This document shows positions 27,626 through 36,770 of a stretch of 64,000 nucleotides of DNA, piece by piece. Made by a program: the position numbers and the translations under genes. The stretch is from UBA4744 sp963723165. Lineage in GTDB: Bacteria; Actinomycetota; Acidimicrobiia; Spongiisociales; UBA4744. Numbering within the stretch: position 1 is the stretch's first letter; each line of letters starts with the position of its first letter. The notes under the pieces were generated by a model. The model was not told the DNA's origin, searched no databases, and was given only the letters and a program-made list of their open reading frames with translations. The stretch is from assembly GCA_963723165.1 (NCBI GenBank), contig CAVRPP010000012.1, positions 1 through 64,000 on the forward strand. The letters are read 5' to 3'.

Positions 27626-28090
27626 GTGGTCAGCGCAGGAATCCTTCTCTACAGACGCCGGGTGGAAACCGTTGAGGTGTTGCTCGCCCACCCGGGGGGA
27701 CCGTTTTGGGCGAACCGGGATGATGGAGCCTGGAGCCTCCCCAAAGGTGAAGCGGATGATGACGCCGCGGACTACCTGGAAGTCGCGCGACGCGAGTTCG
27801 AAGAAGAGGTCGGGGTCGCCCTCCGGTGTAACGAGCCGCAGTCGCTTGGCCCGGTTACCCAGAAATCCGGCAAGGTCGTGTTCGGCTGGGCGTGTGAGGG
27901 TGATCTCGATCCGGCCGGCCAGCGCTCCAACACCTTCACCATGGAGTGGCCGCCCCGTTCCGGCCGCAGCCAGGAATTCCCCGAGGTTGACAGGGTCGGA
28001 TGGTTTCCCCTCGCAATCGCCCGCCGCAAACTGAACCCGGCTCAAGCCATCTTCGTCGACCGGTTGCTCGAGCTTCTCGCCGAGTCGTGA
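27626..28090 (+). CDS. Nudix hydrolase
   Basis: 154 residues: SAGILLYRRR at the start, WSLPKGEADDD and the Nudix helix ARREFEEEVGV. The core REFEEEVG glutamates that bind metal are present; the spacing from the Gly is slightly longer than the canonical box. The C-terminus ends FPEVDRVGWFPLAIARRKLNPAQ, seen in DUF4916-like or MutT-like proteins acting on nucleotides. Gene spacing (14 bases) links it to the acyltransferase downstream. Confidence 0.85.
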   Translation: MVSAGILLYRRRVETVEVLLAHPGGPFWANRDDGAWSLPKGEADDDAADYLEVARREFEEEVGVALRCNEPQSLGPVTQKSGKVVFGWACEGDLDPAGQRSNTFTMEWPPRSGRSQEFPEVDRVGWFPLAIARRKLNPAQAIFVDRLLELLAES

Positions 28091-28103
28091 AGGATCCCCG
28101 CGT

Positions 28104-28712
28104 GTGGGACAATTGGGTCACATGCTCAGTCGCCTGGCGCTCTGGTGGGTTCGTCTGATCGGGTGGAAGGTCGAAGGACAGCTTCCTCCCGAACCCAAAC
28201 TCATCCTGATCGGGGCTCCTCACACCACCAACTGGGACTTCGTCCACATGCTCGCCACCATGGCTTCGTTCGGCGTCAAAGCTTCCTTCATGGGCAAGGA
28301 CAGTCTCTTCAAGGGCCCTTTCGGTTGGATCATGCGGCGGCTGGGCGGTATCTCGATCCGGCGCGGGGTGAGCGAGAGTGTGGTCGAGCAGATGGCGGCT
28401 GCTTTCGCCGCAGCCTCTTCGCTGGTTTTGGTTATCGCTCCTGCCGGAACCCGGCACCATTCCGATCACTGGAAGTCTGGCTTCTATCACATCTCCCGGA
28501 GTGCCCGGGTTCGGATCGTTCCCGCCCGGATCGACTACCAGCGGAAGATCGTCGCTCTCGGTCCGCCGCTTGCGGCCGGCAGCGATGTGAAGGCGGATAT
28601 GGACGTGCTGCGGGCCTTCTTCGCGTCCGGCCGGGGAAAGTTCCCTGATCAAGCCTCGCTGATCCGTCTCGTCGAAGAGGAGCGGGGCCCGGACGGGTCC
28701 CAAGCAACGTGA
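28104..28712 (+). CDS. 1-acylglycerol-3-phosphate acyltransferase-like protein
   Basis: 202 residues of the PlsC fold: the HX4D motif reads HTTNWDF, the second block reads GGISIRRG, and the third PEGTR-like block reads PAGTR with Ala replacing Glu. This variant is typical of a soluble sub-branch whose substrate is unclear. The GTG at 28104 has GAAGGA six bases upstream; an ATG at 28122 is the alternative. It lies between a Nudix gene and korA. Confidence 0.8.
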   Translation: MGQLGHMLSRLALWWVRLIGWKVEGQLPPEPKLILIGAPHTTNWDFVHMLATMASFGVKASFMGKDSLFKGPFGWIMRRLGGISIRRGVSESVVEQMAAAFAAASSLVLVIAPAGTRHHSDHWKSGFYHISRSARVRIVPARIDYQRKIVALGPPLAAGSDVKADMDVLRAFFASGRGKFPDQASLIRLVEEERGPDGSQAT

Positions 28713-28750
28713 CCAAGGACCCTACGCCTCCGCCGCTCACCGCGAGGACA

Positions 28751-29885
28751 ATGGCGGCGTTCACCCAGGGAGCCTGCAATCGCACACGAATTCATTGACG
28801 GATCCACGGCTATCGTGCGAGGCGCCCTCGCCGCCGGATGTGACTTCTTTGCCGGGTACCCGATCACCCCGGCTTCTCCGATCCTGCAGATGATGATGAC
28901 CGAGTTGCCTGCCCGCGGTGGGGTTGCCATTCAGGGCGAAGACGAGATCGCTTCGATCGGCATGTGCATCGGTGCCACGCTCGGCGGGGCCAGGACGTTT
29001 ACGGCAACGAGCGGTCCCGGCATCAGCCTCTACAGCGAGAACATCGGCCTGGCCATCATCGGCGAAGTACCACTGGTTATCGTCGATGTTCAGCGCTTGG
29101 GACCGGCCACCGGGGGTGCAACCACGGTGGGGCAGGGAGATGTCCAGTTTGTGCGCTGGGGTACGGCCGGTGGTTATCCGATCATCGCCCTGGCACCGTC
29201 CAATGTCGAGGAGTGCTACACCCTGACGATGCGGGCTTTTGACCTGGCCGAACGTTTCCGCTGTCCGGTGTTCCTGCTGACCGACAAGGACTTGAACCTG
29301 ACGATGCGGACCGTCGACCCGGACGCCCTCGCCGCTCAGGCTGTGCGGCAGCGTGACTTGCGCCGGGGAGACGAAGGACCTCAGTACCGGTACCAGCCAT
29401 CCGACGGGGTTCCCCCGATCGGCCGGTACGGCGATGAGGTCATGCGATTCACGGGATCATCCCACACCGAAGATGCCGTGATCACCAAGAACCCGGCCAC
29501 GGTCGGAGCCCTCAACGAACACCTCGCCGCCAAGATCGAAGATCATCGCGACGAGATCGAAATGGTGACCCACGACCGACAGGATGGGGCGACGACTCTG
29601 GTCCTGACCTACGGGGTCACGGCGGGTGCTGCCCGGGCGGCCGTCAAACAGATGCGTGCCGACGGCGACGAAGTCTCGCTGCTGGTGGTGCAAAGCCTGT
29701 GGCCGGTTCCGGAGCGGGCCATCGGAGTGGCCCTCGAGGAAATCGAGCGGGTGGTGGTTCCCGAACTCAACCTGGGGCAATACCGGCGGGAGATCGAACG
29801 ACTCGCCGGCGGACGCCGGGTGGTCGGCGTCAACCGGATCGACGGAAAGCTCATCACGCCGGAACAGATCATCGAGGTGCTGTGA
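28751..29885 (+). CDS. korA: 2-oxoacid:ferredoxin oxidoreductase subunit alpha, apparent indel in codons 6-7
   Basis: The subunit begins its recognisable family sequence at EFIDGSTAIVRGALAAGCDFF with GYPITPASPI (pyrimidine-binding core), then ATSGPGISLYSENIG. The frame in which this sequence lies has no ATG, GTG or TTG ahead of it except an internal GTG at 28815, which would delete the conserved first strand. An ATG at 28751 with GAGG upstream lies one frame off. Dropping one G at 28768-28770 would give MAAFTQEPAIAHEFIDG. With KorB it converts 2-oxoglutarate plus CoA to succinyl-CoA and reduces ferredoxin. Stop and korB start overlap (TGATG). Confidence 0.88.
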
Positions 29886-31207
29886 TGAGCACCACCATCG
29901 TGCCCCTGGCCACCTACCGGAACGAGACTGCCTACCCGTTCTGCCCGGGATGCGGACACAGTTCGATACTCGATCAACTCAACGCAGCGCTAGTACGCCT
30001 GGATCGCGACCCAAAACAGGTTGTCCTGGTCACCGACATCGGCTGTTCCGGTTTGTCGGACCAGTACTTCTCAACAAGCGCCTTCCACGGACTGCACGGC
30101 CGCAGTCTCACCTATGCCGCTGGGATCAAGCTGGCCCGCCCCGAACTCGAGGTCATCGTCATCATGGGCGACGGGGGAACCGGGATCGGCGGCGCTCACT
30201 TTCTCAACGCCGCCCGCCGCAACGTGGGCATGACGCTGCTGGTCTTCAACAACCTCAACTTCGGCATGACCGGCGGCCAGCACTCAACCACGACGCCGGC
30301 CGGAGCCATTACCTCGACCACCCCGGGCGGAAATCTCGAGCGCCCCCTCGACATCTGCGCAACGGCGGCCGTCAACGGAGCCGCCTACGTGTACAGGGGA
30401 ACCAATTTCGATGCAGATCTCACCGATCGGATTGTGGAGGCTATCGAGACGCCCGGTTTCGCCATGCTCGACATCTGGGAGCTGTGTACCGCCTATTTCG
30501 TCCCGTCGAACAAGTTCGGCAAACGTTCGCTTGTGGAAACCCAAACGCGCCTGGGCCTCGGAACCGGGATCCTCGAACGGAGAGAGGTCGACGAATATGC
30601 GACCGCATATCGTCGGGAAGCGGCCAAACGGGCTCCCAGTCCGTGGCTCGAACCGCGCCTCCTCGAATCGGAGTTCGTCTCAGTCCTGCAGCGGCCCTGC
30701 CGGTTACTCGTGATGGGTTCGGCAGGGGGGAAAGTGCGCTCGGCCGCTCGACTGGTCGCCGAAGCTGCGATCCGATCGGGACTGCACGCCACCCAATCGG
30801 ACGACTATCCGATCACCGTCAAGACGGGTCACAGCATTGCCGAGCTGATCTTCAGCCCGGACCCCATCGACTACGCCGGTATCGACAGTCCGGACCTCAT
30901 GGTGATCCTCAGCGAGGACGGGTTGGCCAAAGCCGGACCGTATCTGGCGGCCATGCCGCCTTCCGCCCGGGTGGTGATGGTCCCCGGATTGGGAGATGTG
31001 GAAACCCAGGCCGCGGTTGAGGTGATCGAACTTGATCGGCTGCCGGGCCGGGTCGGCAAGAGCGAGCTGGCCCTGGTGGCGCTCACCACCGCTGTCGTGG
31101 GCAGCAAGGTCCTGTTGGCCGACGCCCTGCTGGCCTCAGCACAAGAGGGACGGTACGCAGACAAGAACCTGGCAGCGATCGCCGCCGGACTCGAGCTAGT
31201 TCGCTGA
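29885..31207 (+). CDS. korB: 2-oxoacid:ferredoxin oxidoreductase subunit beta with C-terminal gamma-like domain
   Basis: 440 residues. The beta part has the CPGCGHSS iron-sulfur/TPP region, DIGCSGLSDQY, and the TPP-Mg motif MGDGGTGIGGAHFLNAARR. After about residue 270 a second domain begins (RLLVMGSAGGKVRSAARLVAEAA) and contains TVKTGHSIAELIFSP, like the gamma subunit of the same enzyme class, so beta and gamma are fused. Only one CPxCG pair is visible, and no ferredoxin-type delta domain was seen, so electrons probably go to a separate ferredoxin. Confidence 0.88.
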   Translation: MSTTIVPLATYRNETAYPFCPGCGHSSILDQLNAALVRLDRDPKQVVLVTDIGCSGLSDQYFSTSAFHGLHGRSLTYAAGIKLARPELEVIVIMGDGGTGIGGAHFLNAARRNVGMTLLVFNNLNFGMTGGQHSTTTPAGAITSTTPGGNLERPLDICATAAVNGAAYVYRGTNFDADLTDRIVEAIETPGFAMLDIWELCTAYFVPSNKFGKRSLVETQTRLGLGTGILERREVDEYATAYRREAAKRAPSPWLEPRLLESEFVSVLQRPCRLLVMGSAGGKVRSAARLVAEAAIRSGLHATQSDDYPITVKTGHSIAELIFSPDPIDYAGIDSPDLMVILSEDGLAKAGPYLAAMPPSARVVMVPGLGDVETQAAVEVIELDRLPGRVGKSELALVALTTAVVGSKVLLADALLASAQEGRYADKNLAAIAAGLELVR

Positions 31208-32860
31208 CAACGCCCTTTCGACGGTATCCCGCACTTCCGTTGACAGCGCCCGGCATCGTTCGATCAGCTCCGCCGCTGCACTCTCTGTGCTGCCGGTCCA
31301 GACGACATCGGTCAACGAGCTGAGGTTGATTCTCACGTTGAGGGCTGCGCCTTCGCCGGCTGCCAGGGCGCAGGCCCCCGCAACTCCGGCGTCTGTGACG
31401 GCACTGGGATTCCCGTCCCTGGCAACCACGGCGGCCAGTTCCAGCGCTTCGATCGAGCGTTCAAGCACTTCGAGGGGGACGCGGGTTGCCGCCTGGTTGG
31501 CCGATTCCAGAGCTTCGCTGCGGACGGCGAGTTCCTCATCGGTGGCTTTCGGGAGCCGCATGGCAGTGAGGACCTGGTTGAAGGCGTCTGTGTCCCGATC
31601 GACCGCGTCCAAGAACCAGTCCTTGAGGGCCTGGGCGCGCTGTCCGAGGTCCTCCATTTCTTCCCGCCGGTCCTCCATGCCCTTTTTGGCGAAAGTCAGG
31701 GCAGCGATCATCGCCGACAGCCCTGCCGACAGGGACCCGCACAGGGCGGCCACGCTGCCGCCGCCCGGTGCGGGAGACGCAGATGACAATTCGTCTACGA
31801 ATCCGGTCACCGTGCTGGCCACCAAGCCCGAAGGAGCCCCGGCGTAACGGTATTCGATGACCTTGGAGGCCGGATCAAACGATCCGAGATCGTCCAGGCC
31901 GAGTGACAGCACGGCGCTGTGGATCCGCTCAGATTCCGGAACTCCCGAGGTGGTCCCTTGTCGGGCGAGATAGTGGTCGCCGGCTGCCAGCAGCGCCTGA
32001 CGCGGAACCAGGCCGACGAGTTCGCTTCCCGTTACCCGCAAACCACGTGCCTCCGCTTCGCGGCAAGCGGCGTCGAAGACCTGGTGGAGTGACGTCACCT
32101 TGTAATTGGTGAGATTGAAGGAGAGTTGGGCACGCCCGTATTCCTCGATGTACCAGCCGACGCCGCGTAACTCCTTGAACTCGCCCGCTTCGCGAAGGAT
32201 GGTCCCGTCGGCGTCTCGAACGATGGTGCCTGCTTCGTCCCGCCGGGGTCGGCCCGTTTCCCGGAGCACTCCGGCGATCTGATTGGCCAACTTCCGATCC
32301 CTGGTATTGAGGTTGATGTTGTATGCGATAAGGAACTCCCGGGCCCCGATGGCGGTCGCTCCGCTGCGGGGGTTGAATTCACGGGGTCCGAAATCAGGAG
32401 CATCAGTTCGATCGGACAAAGCTTCGTATTCACCCCGCCGGATCACAGCGAGAGACCGGCGCTCGGCGTCGGTAGCGGCAGCCTCGTACAGGAAGACCGG
32501 GATACCCAACTCTTCGCCAACCCGTCGTCCGAGACGGCCGGCCACAGCGACGCACTCTTCCATCGTGACGTCCTGGAGCGGGACAAACGGGCAGACATCG
32601 GTGGCACCCATGCGGGGATGCTCACCGTGATGTTTGGTCATGTCGATCAAGGTCGCGGCAGTCCGGATGGCCTGGAAGGCTGCCTCTTCGACGGCTTCGG
32701 GAGTACCGACGAACGTGACCACCGTGCGATTGGTGGCCGCCCCGGGGTCAACGTCGAGTAGCACGGCTCCCTCGGTTGCGGCGATTGCACTGGTGATTGC
32801 ATCGATGACGGTGGGGTCGCGGCCCTCGCTGAAATTGGGAACACACTCGATTAACTGCAC
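31196..32860 (-). CDS. Bifunctional glutamate formimidoyltransferase / formimidoyl-THF cyclodeaminase
   Basis: About 554 residues. The N-terminal half has LIECVPNFSEGRD, HHGEHPRMGATDVCPFVP (with conserved His residues), and FLIAYNINLNT of glutamate formimidoyltransferase. The C-terminal half has SSASPAPGGGSVAALCGSL of the all-helical cyclodeaminase. Together they transfer the formimino group from formiminoglutamate (histidine breakdown) to tetrahydrofolate and release ammonia. The GTG at 32860 has GGAGG upstream. It converges on korB with a 12-base overlap. Confidence 0.92.
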   Translation of the reverse strand: MQLIECVPNFSEGRDPTVIDAITSAIAATEGAVLLDVDPGAATNRTVVTFVGTPEAVEEAAFQAIRTAATLIDMTKHHGEHPRMGATDVCPFVPLQDVTMEECVAVAGRLGRRVGEELGIPVFLYEAAATDAERRSLAVIRRGEYEALSDRTDAPDFGPREFNPRSGATAIGAREFLIAYNINLNTRDRKLANQIAGVLRETGRPRRDEAGTIVRDADGTILREAGEFKELRGVGWYIEEYGRAQLSFNLTNYKVTSLHQVFDAACREAEARGLRVTGSELVGLVPRQALLAAGDHYLARQGTTSGVPESERIHSAVLSLGLDDLGSFDPASKVIEYRYAGAPSGLVASTVTGFVDELSSASPAPGGGSVAALCGSLSAGLSAMIAALTFAKKGMEDRREEMEDLGQRAQALKDWFLDAVDRDTDAFNQVLTAMRLPKATDEELAVRSEALESANQAATRVPLEVLERSIEALELAAVVARDGNPSAVTDAGVAGACALAAGEGAALNVRINLSSLTDVVWTGSTESAAAELIERCRALSTEVRDTVERALSAN

Positions 32861-32966
32861 ATATCCTCCGGGAGAGTGGTCATCACGGACATTACCGGAA
32901 GGGGCGGAGACCACAGTTCTGTTTGAGCGGCGCGCCAGAATGGGGCAAACCAAACGGGATGGAGCG

Positions 32967-34187
32967 ATGCAAGGGGCGCACGTGCGACGAGTCATGCTGG
33001 TTCTTGGTCTCGTGGTTTCCGCCTGCACCACCGTCCAGGATGTTCCGGACAGCACGGCAGTGCGTCAGGGAAGCACGACCTCCTCCATCACCACCACGAT
33101 GACTACGACCACGACCACCCTGCCCGCGCCGCCCCCGGTTCCGGCTGCACCAGAACCCGACGCACCCGCGCCACTGCCCGGCCGTGCCCTGGTCGACGGA
33201 ACCAGAGGAGTAGCGGTCATAGCTGCCGGGGGAGCGGACCTGCGGGATCAGCCGGCCGGCACCCCCTCCGAAACCGCCCATGAGGGATTGGTGATGGCCG
33301 TGGAGGATCGGGAGGGTGACTGGTTTTTGTTGCGAACCATGTGTGACACCCGAGTCTGGGCCGACGGATCACAGCTGGAATTTGCCCCGGCGGTCCAACC
33401 GATCGCGATAGGACCGGGCACCAGCTTCAGCGACGCGGTCGTGGTGCTTGATCCGGGACACGGCGGCATCAATCGCGGAGCACAGGGACCGACGGGCCTG
33501 AGGGAGGAGGTCGTCAATCTCGACATCGCCCGCCGGGCCCGGGATCTGCTCCAAAGCACCCATATCGTCGACTGGGAAACCGGGATTGTGTATCCCGGCT
33601 CCGACATCCCGGCGGTCGGCCGGGTATGGGTCACCCGAACCGAGGGGCCGCCCGGTGCCGATTACGAGGCCGGTCTTCTGTTTCGGGCGACTCTGGCCGG
33701 AAGCGCCGGAGCCAGTGCGCTGATCGCAATACACAACAACGCCTCTCCGGACGGCCCATTCGAAGGGCCCGGTAGTGAGACGTTCTACATGTTCAAGGAC
33801 CCCGATTCCCGTCGACTGGGCGGGTTGCTGGTCGAAGAGATGCGGCGATCCTTTGCCGCGTTCGATATCGCCTGGTCGGGAGATCGCGATGCGGGCGCCA
33901 AATACCGTCTCCAGGAGGACGGAGAAACCGACTACTACGGCATCCTTCGACGGGGACTGGTCCCGTCCGTTATCAGCGAAGGAGCTTTCATTTCGAGCGA
34001 GGACGAAGAAGCTCTGCTGGCTACGCCCGAGTTCCGGCAAGCTTATGCCGAGGCCATCTACAGGGCCCTGGTCCGGTTCGTCACCACTGACGATCCCGGG
34101 TCCGGATTCACGACTCCTTATCTCCGCACCACCGACGTGGGCAGCGGAGATGCCCGCCCCACCTGTCAGATTCCTGCCCAGCCGTGA
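32967..34187 (+). CDS. Lipoprotein N-acetylmuramoyl-L-alanine amidase (Amidase_3)
   Basis: 406 residues. A lipoprotein signal with lipobox LVVSAC is followed by a Thr/Pro-rich linker, an SH3-like stretch (VIAAGGADLRDQPAGTP), then the amidase: Zn-binding His in VVLDPGHGG, Glu in LREEVVNLD, His in ALIAIHNNAS and the catalytic Glu in VISEGAF. It would cleave the stem peptide from muramic acid in peptidoglycan. The ATG at 32967 has GGAG four bases upstream. It is divergent from the FTCD gene. Confidence 0.88.
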   Translation: MQGAHVRRVMLVLGLVVSACTTVQDVPDSTAVRQGSTTSSITTTMTTTTTTLPAPPPVPAAPEPDAPAPLPGRALVDGTRGVAVIAAGGADLRDQPAGTPSETAHEGLVMAVEDREGDWFLLRTMCDTRVWADGSQLEFAPAVQPIAIGPGTSFSDAVVVLDPGHGGINRGAQGPTGLREEVVNLDIARRARDLLQSTHIVDWETGIVYPGSDIPAVGRVWVTRTEGPPGADYEAGLLFRATLAGSAGASALIAIHNNASPDGPFEGPGSETFYMFKDPDSRRLGGLLVEEMRRSFAAFDIAWSGDRDAGAKYRLQEDGETDYYGILRRGLVPSVISEGAFISSEDEEALLATPEFRQAYAEAIYRALVRFVTTDDPGSGFTTPYLRTTDVGSGDARPTCQIPAQP

Positions 34188-34188
34188 G

Positions 34189-34578
34189 CTATTCGGCTGG
34201 AATCCCGGCCCGGGTCAGGAATCGCTTCCGATCGACGATCATCCGGGTGTGGGTACCCCCGGCAATGACCTGATCACCCTGGAAAGCCCGCACGTCGAAT
34301 TCGACTCGCTTGCCCTCGCGCTCTCGAACCTCAGCCCGGGCCTCCACCTCCGCGCCGACAACAGTCGGGGCGCTGTGATCCACGGAGATGTGGATGCCTA
34401 CGCTGGTCAAGTCGTCGGGCAATCCGCGAAGGGCGTCCACTGCCGCGGCCTCCATCCAGGCGATCACTCTCGGCGTGGCGAGTACCTCCACGTCCCCGCT
34501 GCCCATCCGAACAGCGGTGTCGGCATCTGTGACAACTGCGCTCTGTGAACCGATGGTGCCGACGACGACGTTGTTCAT
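34189..34578 (-). CDS. Hotdog-fold thioesterase (FlK-like)
   Basis: 129 residues: VVVGTIGSQSAVVTDADTAVRMGSGDVEVLATPRVIAWMEAAAVDALRG fits the fluoroacetyl-CoA thioesterase-like hotdog family (VEVLATP, a Glu-containing helix, and VGIHISVDHSAPTVVG with a conserved His). It likely hydrolyses an acyl-CoA. The start at 34578 lies four bases after the upstream gene's stop. GGGAGC serves as a weak ribosome site. Confidence 0.85.
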   Translation of the reverse strand: MNNVVVGTIGSQSAVVTDADTAVRMGSGDVEVLATPRVIAWMEAAAVDALRGLPDDLTSVGIHISVDHSAPTVVGAEVEARAEVREREGKRVEFDVRAFQGDQVIAGGTHTRMIVDRKRFLTRAGIPAE

Positions 34579-34582
34579 AGCG

Positions 34583-34873
34583 TTACGCTCCCAACTCGCG
34601 ACCCTGCTCGTAAAACGTCTGGAGCGGCTCCCTTCCGACGAGCACATGCACCACTTCGTTCTCCCACTCCGCATACCGCTCCTCGCAGCTGGTCGAACAG
34701 AAATCGCTCTCTCCCCTCAATCGCCCCCCGTCCCACAAGCACCCTGCGTGGAGGCGCTTGAGCCACCCCGGTTCGTAGAGGGGGATGGGGTGATCGACTA
34801 CCAGTTTTGTTGCGTCGCGAACCGGATGTGCGTCGGATTGTTCGGCAATGTCGTCTGTTGCAGGAGTGCCCAT
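34583..34873 (-). CDS. Small Cys-containing protein of unknown function
   Basis: 96 residues: HPIPLYEPGWLKRLHAGCLWDGGRL then DFCSTSCEERYAEWENEV, resembling small treble-clef or zinc-ribbon-like proteins with three cysteines visible. The ATG at 34873 follows AAGGA. It directly precedes the thioesterase gene on the same strand, so the pair is probably an operon. No function is assigned. Confidence 0.6.
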   Translation of the reverse strand: MGTPATDDIAEQSDAHPVRDATKLVVDHPIPLYEPGWLKRLHAGCLWDGGRLRGESDFCSTSCEERYAEWENEVVHVLVGREPLQTFYEQGRELGA

Positions 34874-34987
34874 GGGTTCCTTCGTCCGCTCGCACGTTAA
34901 CGACCGTAGGCGTCCTGGACGGCAACAGAACGTTCTTGGCTGGTCGACACAGTCAGGGACCCGGTTGCGAGCGGCACGACGAACCGT

Positions 34988-36676
34988 CTACTTGATCCGG
35001 AAGCCGTCGTGTTCATTGGTGAGGATCCAGGCGGCAATGGTCCCGATCTGGATCTCCTCACCGGCGTACGCATCCTGGCTGATAGCGGCCGATCCGCGCA
35101 GGGCTCTGCCGCCGCGCGCCTCACGCATGGCGGTGACCCGCCTCTGCCACACAGCGAAGTTCTCGGGCCGCAGGTCGATCCAACCTTTCTCTGCCCAAAC
35201 ATCGCGATCGCCGGAATCCATGGCTACCGAGTGGTTGCCGGCCACCTCGGGAATTCGCAGGAACGGTCCGCGGGTCAAGCTGCGGCCATCCGCAGAAAGG
35301 ATGGGGAGTCCCAACGACGTGATGGTGTTGCAGAGATCGGGACGCGCTTCGATCAGCTGGGTGACCCCGTCTGAGATCTCCGACGGGGTCGACGCGAGGA
35401 CCTTGGGCAGTGAGTGGTAGGCGAGCTTGAGCAGTTCGGCCTCCCAGAGGAGCTTGGACAACTCGGGAGGTCCAAGCTGACCGAGGGCCACGCTATGGGT
35501 TCCGGTCTCCGTCTCGAGGCGCTGCAGCTCATCGGTTGCTCCCGAGCGCAGGACCCCCGCCCGGTAGGAAGACCCCATCAGCGAGGCATCGACGGCTCCA
35601 ATGACGTCTCGGCCGGTGTTGCCGCCGACGATTTCCTGCATGCAAACATGGGCGACCTCCTCCGGTGTCACGAACTCCATCTGGCCGATCGCGGTGATTG
35701 CCTCGAATTCTCCCCGGGTGAATACTCCGTTTTCGCCTGTGTCGACTACCGGGAGTTGCAGGTCCGAGAGTCGCTGGAATTGGCCGGCCGCCAGGTGGAG
35801 TTCGAGGTGGCCGTCGAGGGGAAAGGTCTGCGCGGTATAGAGGTGTACGGGCTCGCCCCGTTCGAGAACCGTCCGGTGATCGACCCCCGAAAAGCCTATC
35901 AACGCGGCAGGCTTCACTTCCTTCACGACCGGCTCCCCGTACGTTCGCGCCATCAAGAACAGCAGGCCGGTGTGGGCGAAAGCTACGGATGCTTTGGTCA
36001 TCAGCTTGGCCGAAGGGCGGTCTTCGCTGTGGGTATACGGAATGTTGAGCCCCATGCCTCCGGTCCCCGTCGTTCCCACCTTCAGATACAGGCGGGTGCC
36101 GGCATCGTGCATGGCTCTACTGAGGATGAGAACATGTCGAATCAGCTGAGGAACCGACTGGGAGAGAATCAGAGCTTCGACGTCGTGTTTCGTCCGCGCC
36201 CGTAAACCGGCTGCGTCGTTGTTCGCAGGGACCTCGTTGATGGTCTGTTTGGCAACGAGCGAGGTCGTATAGACGTCCTGGTAGCTGATTGCCGTCGCAG
36301 TGTTGATGCAATCGACGATGACGTCGGGACGGTGTTCGAGGATGAGTCGGGCCAGACTCGACTTCTCGTAGGCATCGTCGATTGGCCCGAGCAGATCCGC
36401 GAATATCCCCTCGCGGGCGTCGGCATCCTCGAGCAGTTCGTTGCGATGACGGCGAGAGAATTCTTCCCGAAGGAAGACGTCACCCCACTCGGCGACGATC
36501 TCCGTGGGGGAGTCCGGGAACACGCTGCGAAGATCGGCGACCGCCCGTTCGGCTCCCTCCTGGATCAACGAACCGATCACCACCCGGCGAGGCGCCAGAT
36601 CGGCGATTATCCGGCGGGCTACCTGGGTCCCTACCAGGCCTGCTCCACCCAACAGCAGGAATGTCTCGTCTCGCAC
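34988..36676 (-). CDS. Rossmann-fold NAD(P)-binding protein, saccharopine-dehydrogenase/epimerase-like
   Basis: 562 residues. The N-terminal dinucleotide motif is LLLGGAGLVGTQVARRI, followed by DVIVDCINTATAISYQDVY and RHVLILSRAMHDAGTRLYLKVGTTGTGGMG. The C-terminal half is large and unlike classic short-chain dehydrogenases. The substrate is unknown. It is divergent from the VIT-type gene. Confidence 0.7.
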   Translation of the reverse strand: MRDETFLLLGGAGLVGTQVARRIIADLAPRRVVIGSLIQEGAERAVADLRSVFPDSPTEIVAEWGDVFLREEFSRRHRNELLEDADAREGIFADLLGPIDDAYEKSSLARLILEHRPDVIVDCINTATAISYQDVYTTSLVAKQTINEVPANNDAAGLRARTKHDVEALILSQSVPQLIRHVLILSRAMHDAGTRLYLKVGTTGTGGMGLNIPYTHSEDRPSAKLMTKASVAFAHTGLLFLMARTYGEPVVKEVKPAALIGFSGVDHRTVLERGEPVHLYTAQTFPLDGHLELHLAAGQFQRLSDLQLPVVDTGENGVFTRGEFEAITAIGQMEFVTPEEVAHVCMQEIVGGNTGRDVIGAVDASLMGSSYRAGVLRSGATDELQRLETETGTHSVALGQLGPPELSKLLWEAELLKLAYHSLPKVLASTPSEISDGVTQLIEARPDLCNTITSLGLPILSADGRSLTRGPFLRIPEVAGNHSVAMDSGDRDVWAEKGWIDLRPENFAVWQRRVTAMREARGGRALRGSAAISQDAYAGEEIQIGTIAAWILTNEHDGFRIK

Positions 36677-36756
36677 AATCCGAAACCTAACCGGTCAATG
36701 AGGCCCGCGGTTCGCGATCCGGGGATGTCGTTTTCAAGGATGGCTTTCCCCGCCCC

Positions 36757-36762
36757 TACAAT
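36757..36762 (+). promoter_or_regulatory. Candidate -10 box for a leaderless transcript
   Basis: TACAAT ends eight bases before the GTG of the VIT-family gene, which has no ribosome site of its own. The distance matches transcription starting at the start codon, a frequent arrangement in actinobacteria. No clear -35 box is visible, so the call is from spacing and sequence only. Confidence 0.45.
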
Positions 36763-36770
36763 CCGCATCC

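Noticed and set aside
29626..31020. Plus-strand frame inside korA/korB
   Set aside because: It is the +1 shadow of the two KOR genes and has a basic, Arg-rich composition.
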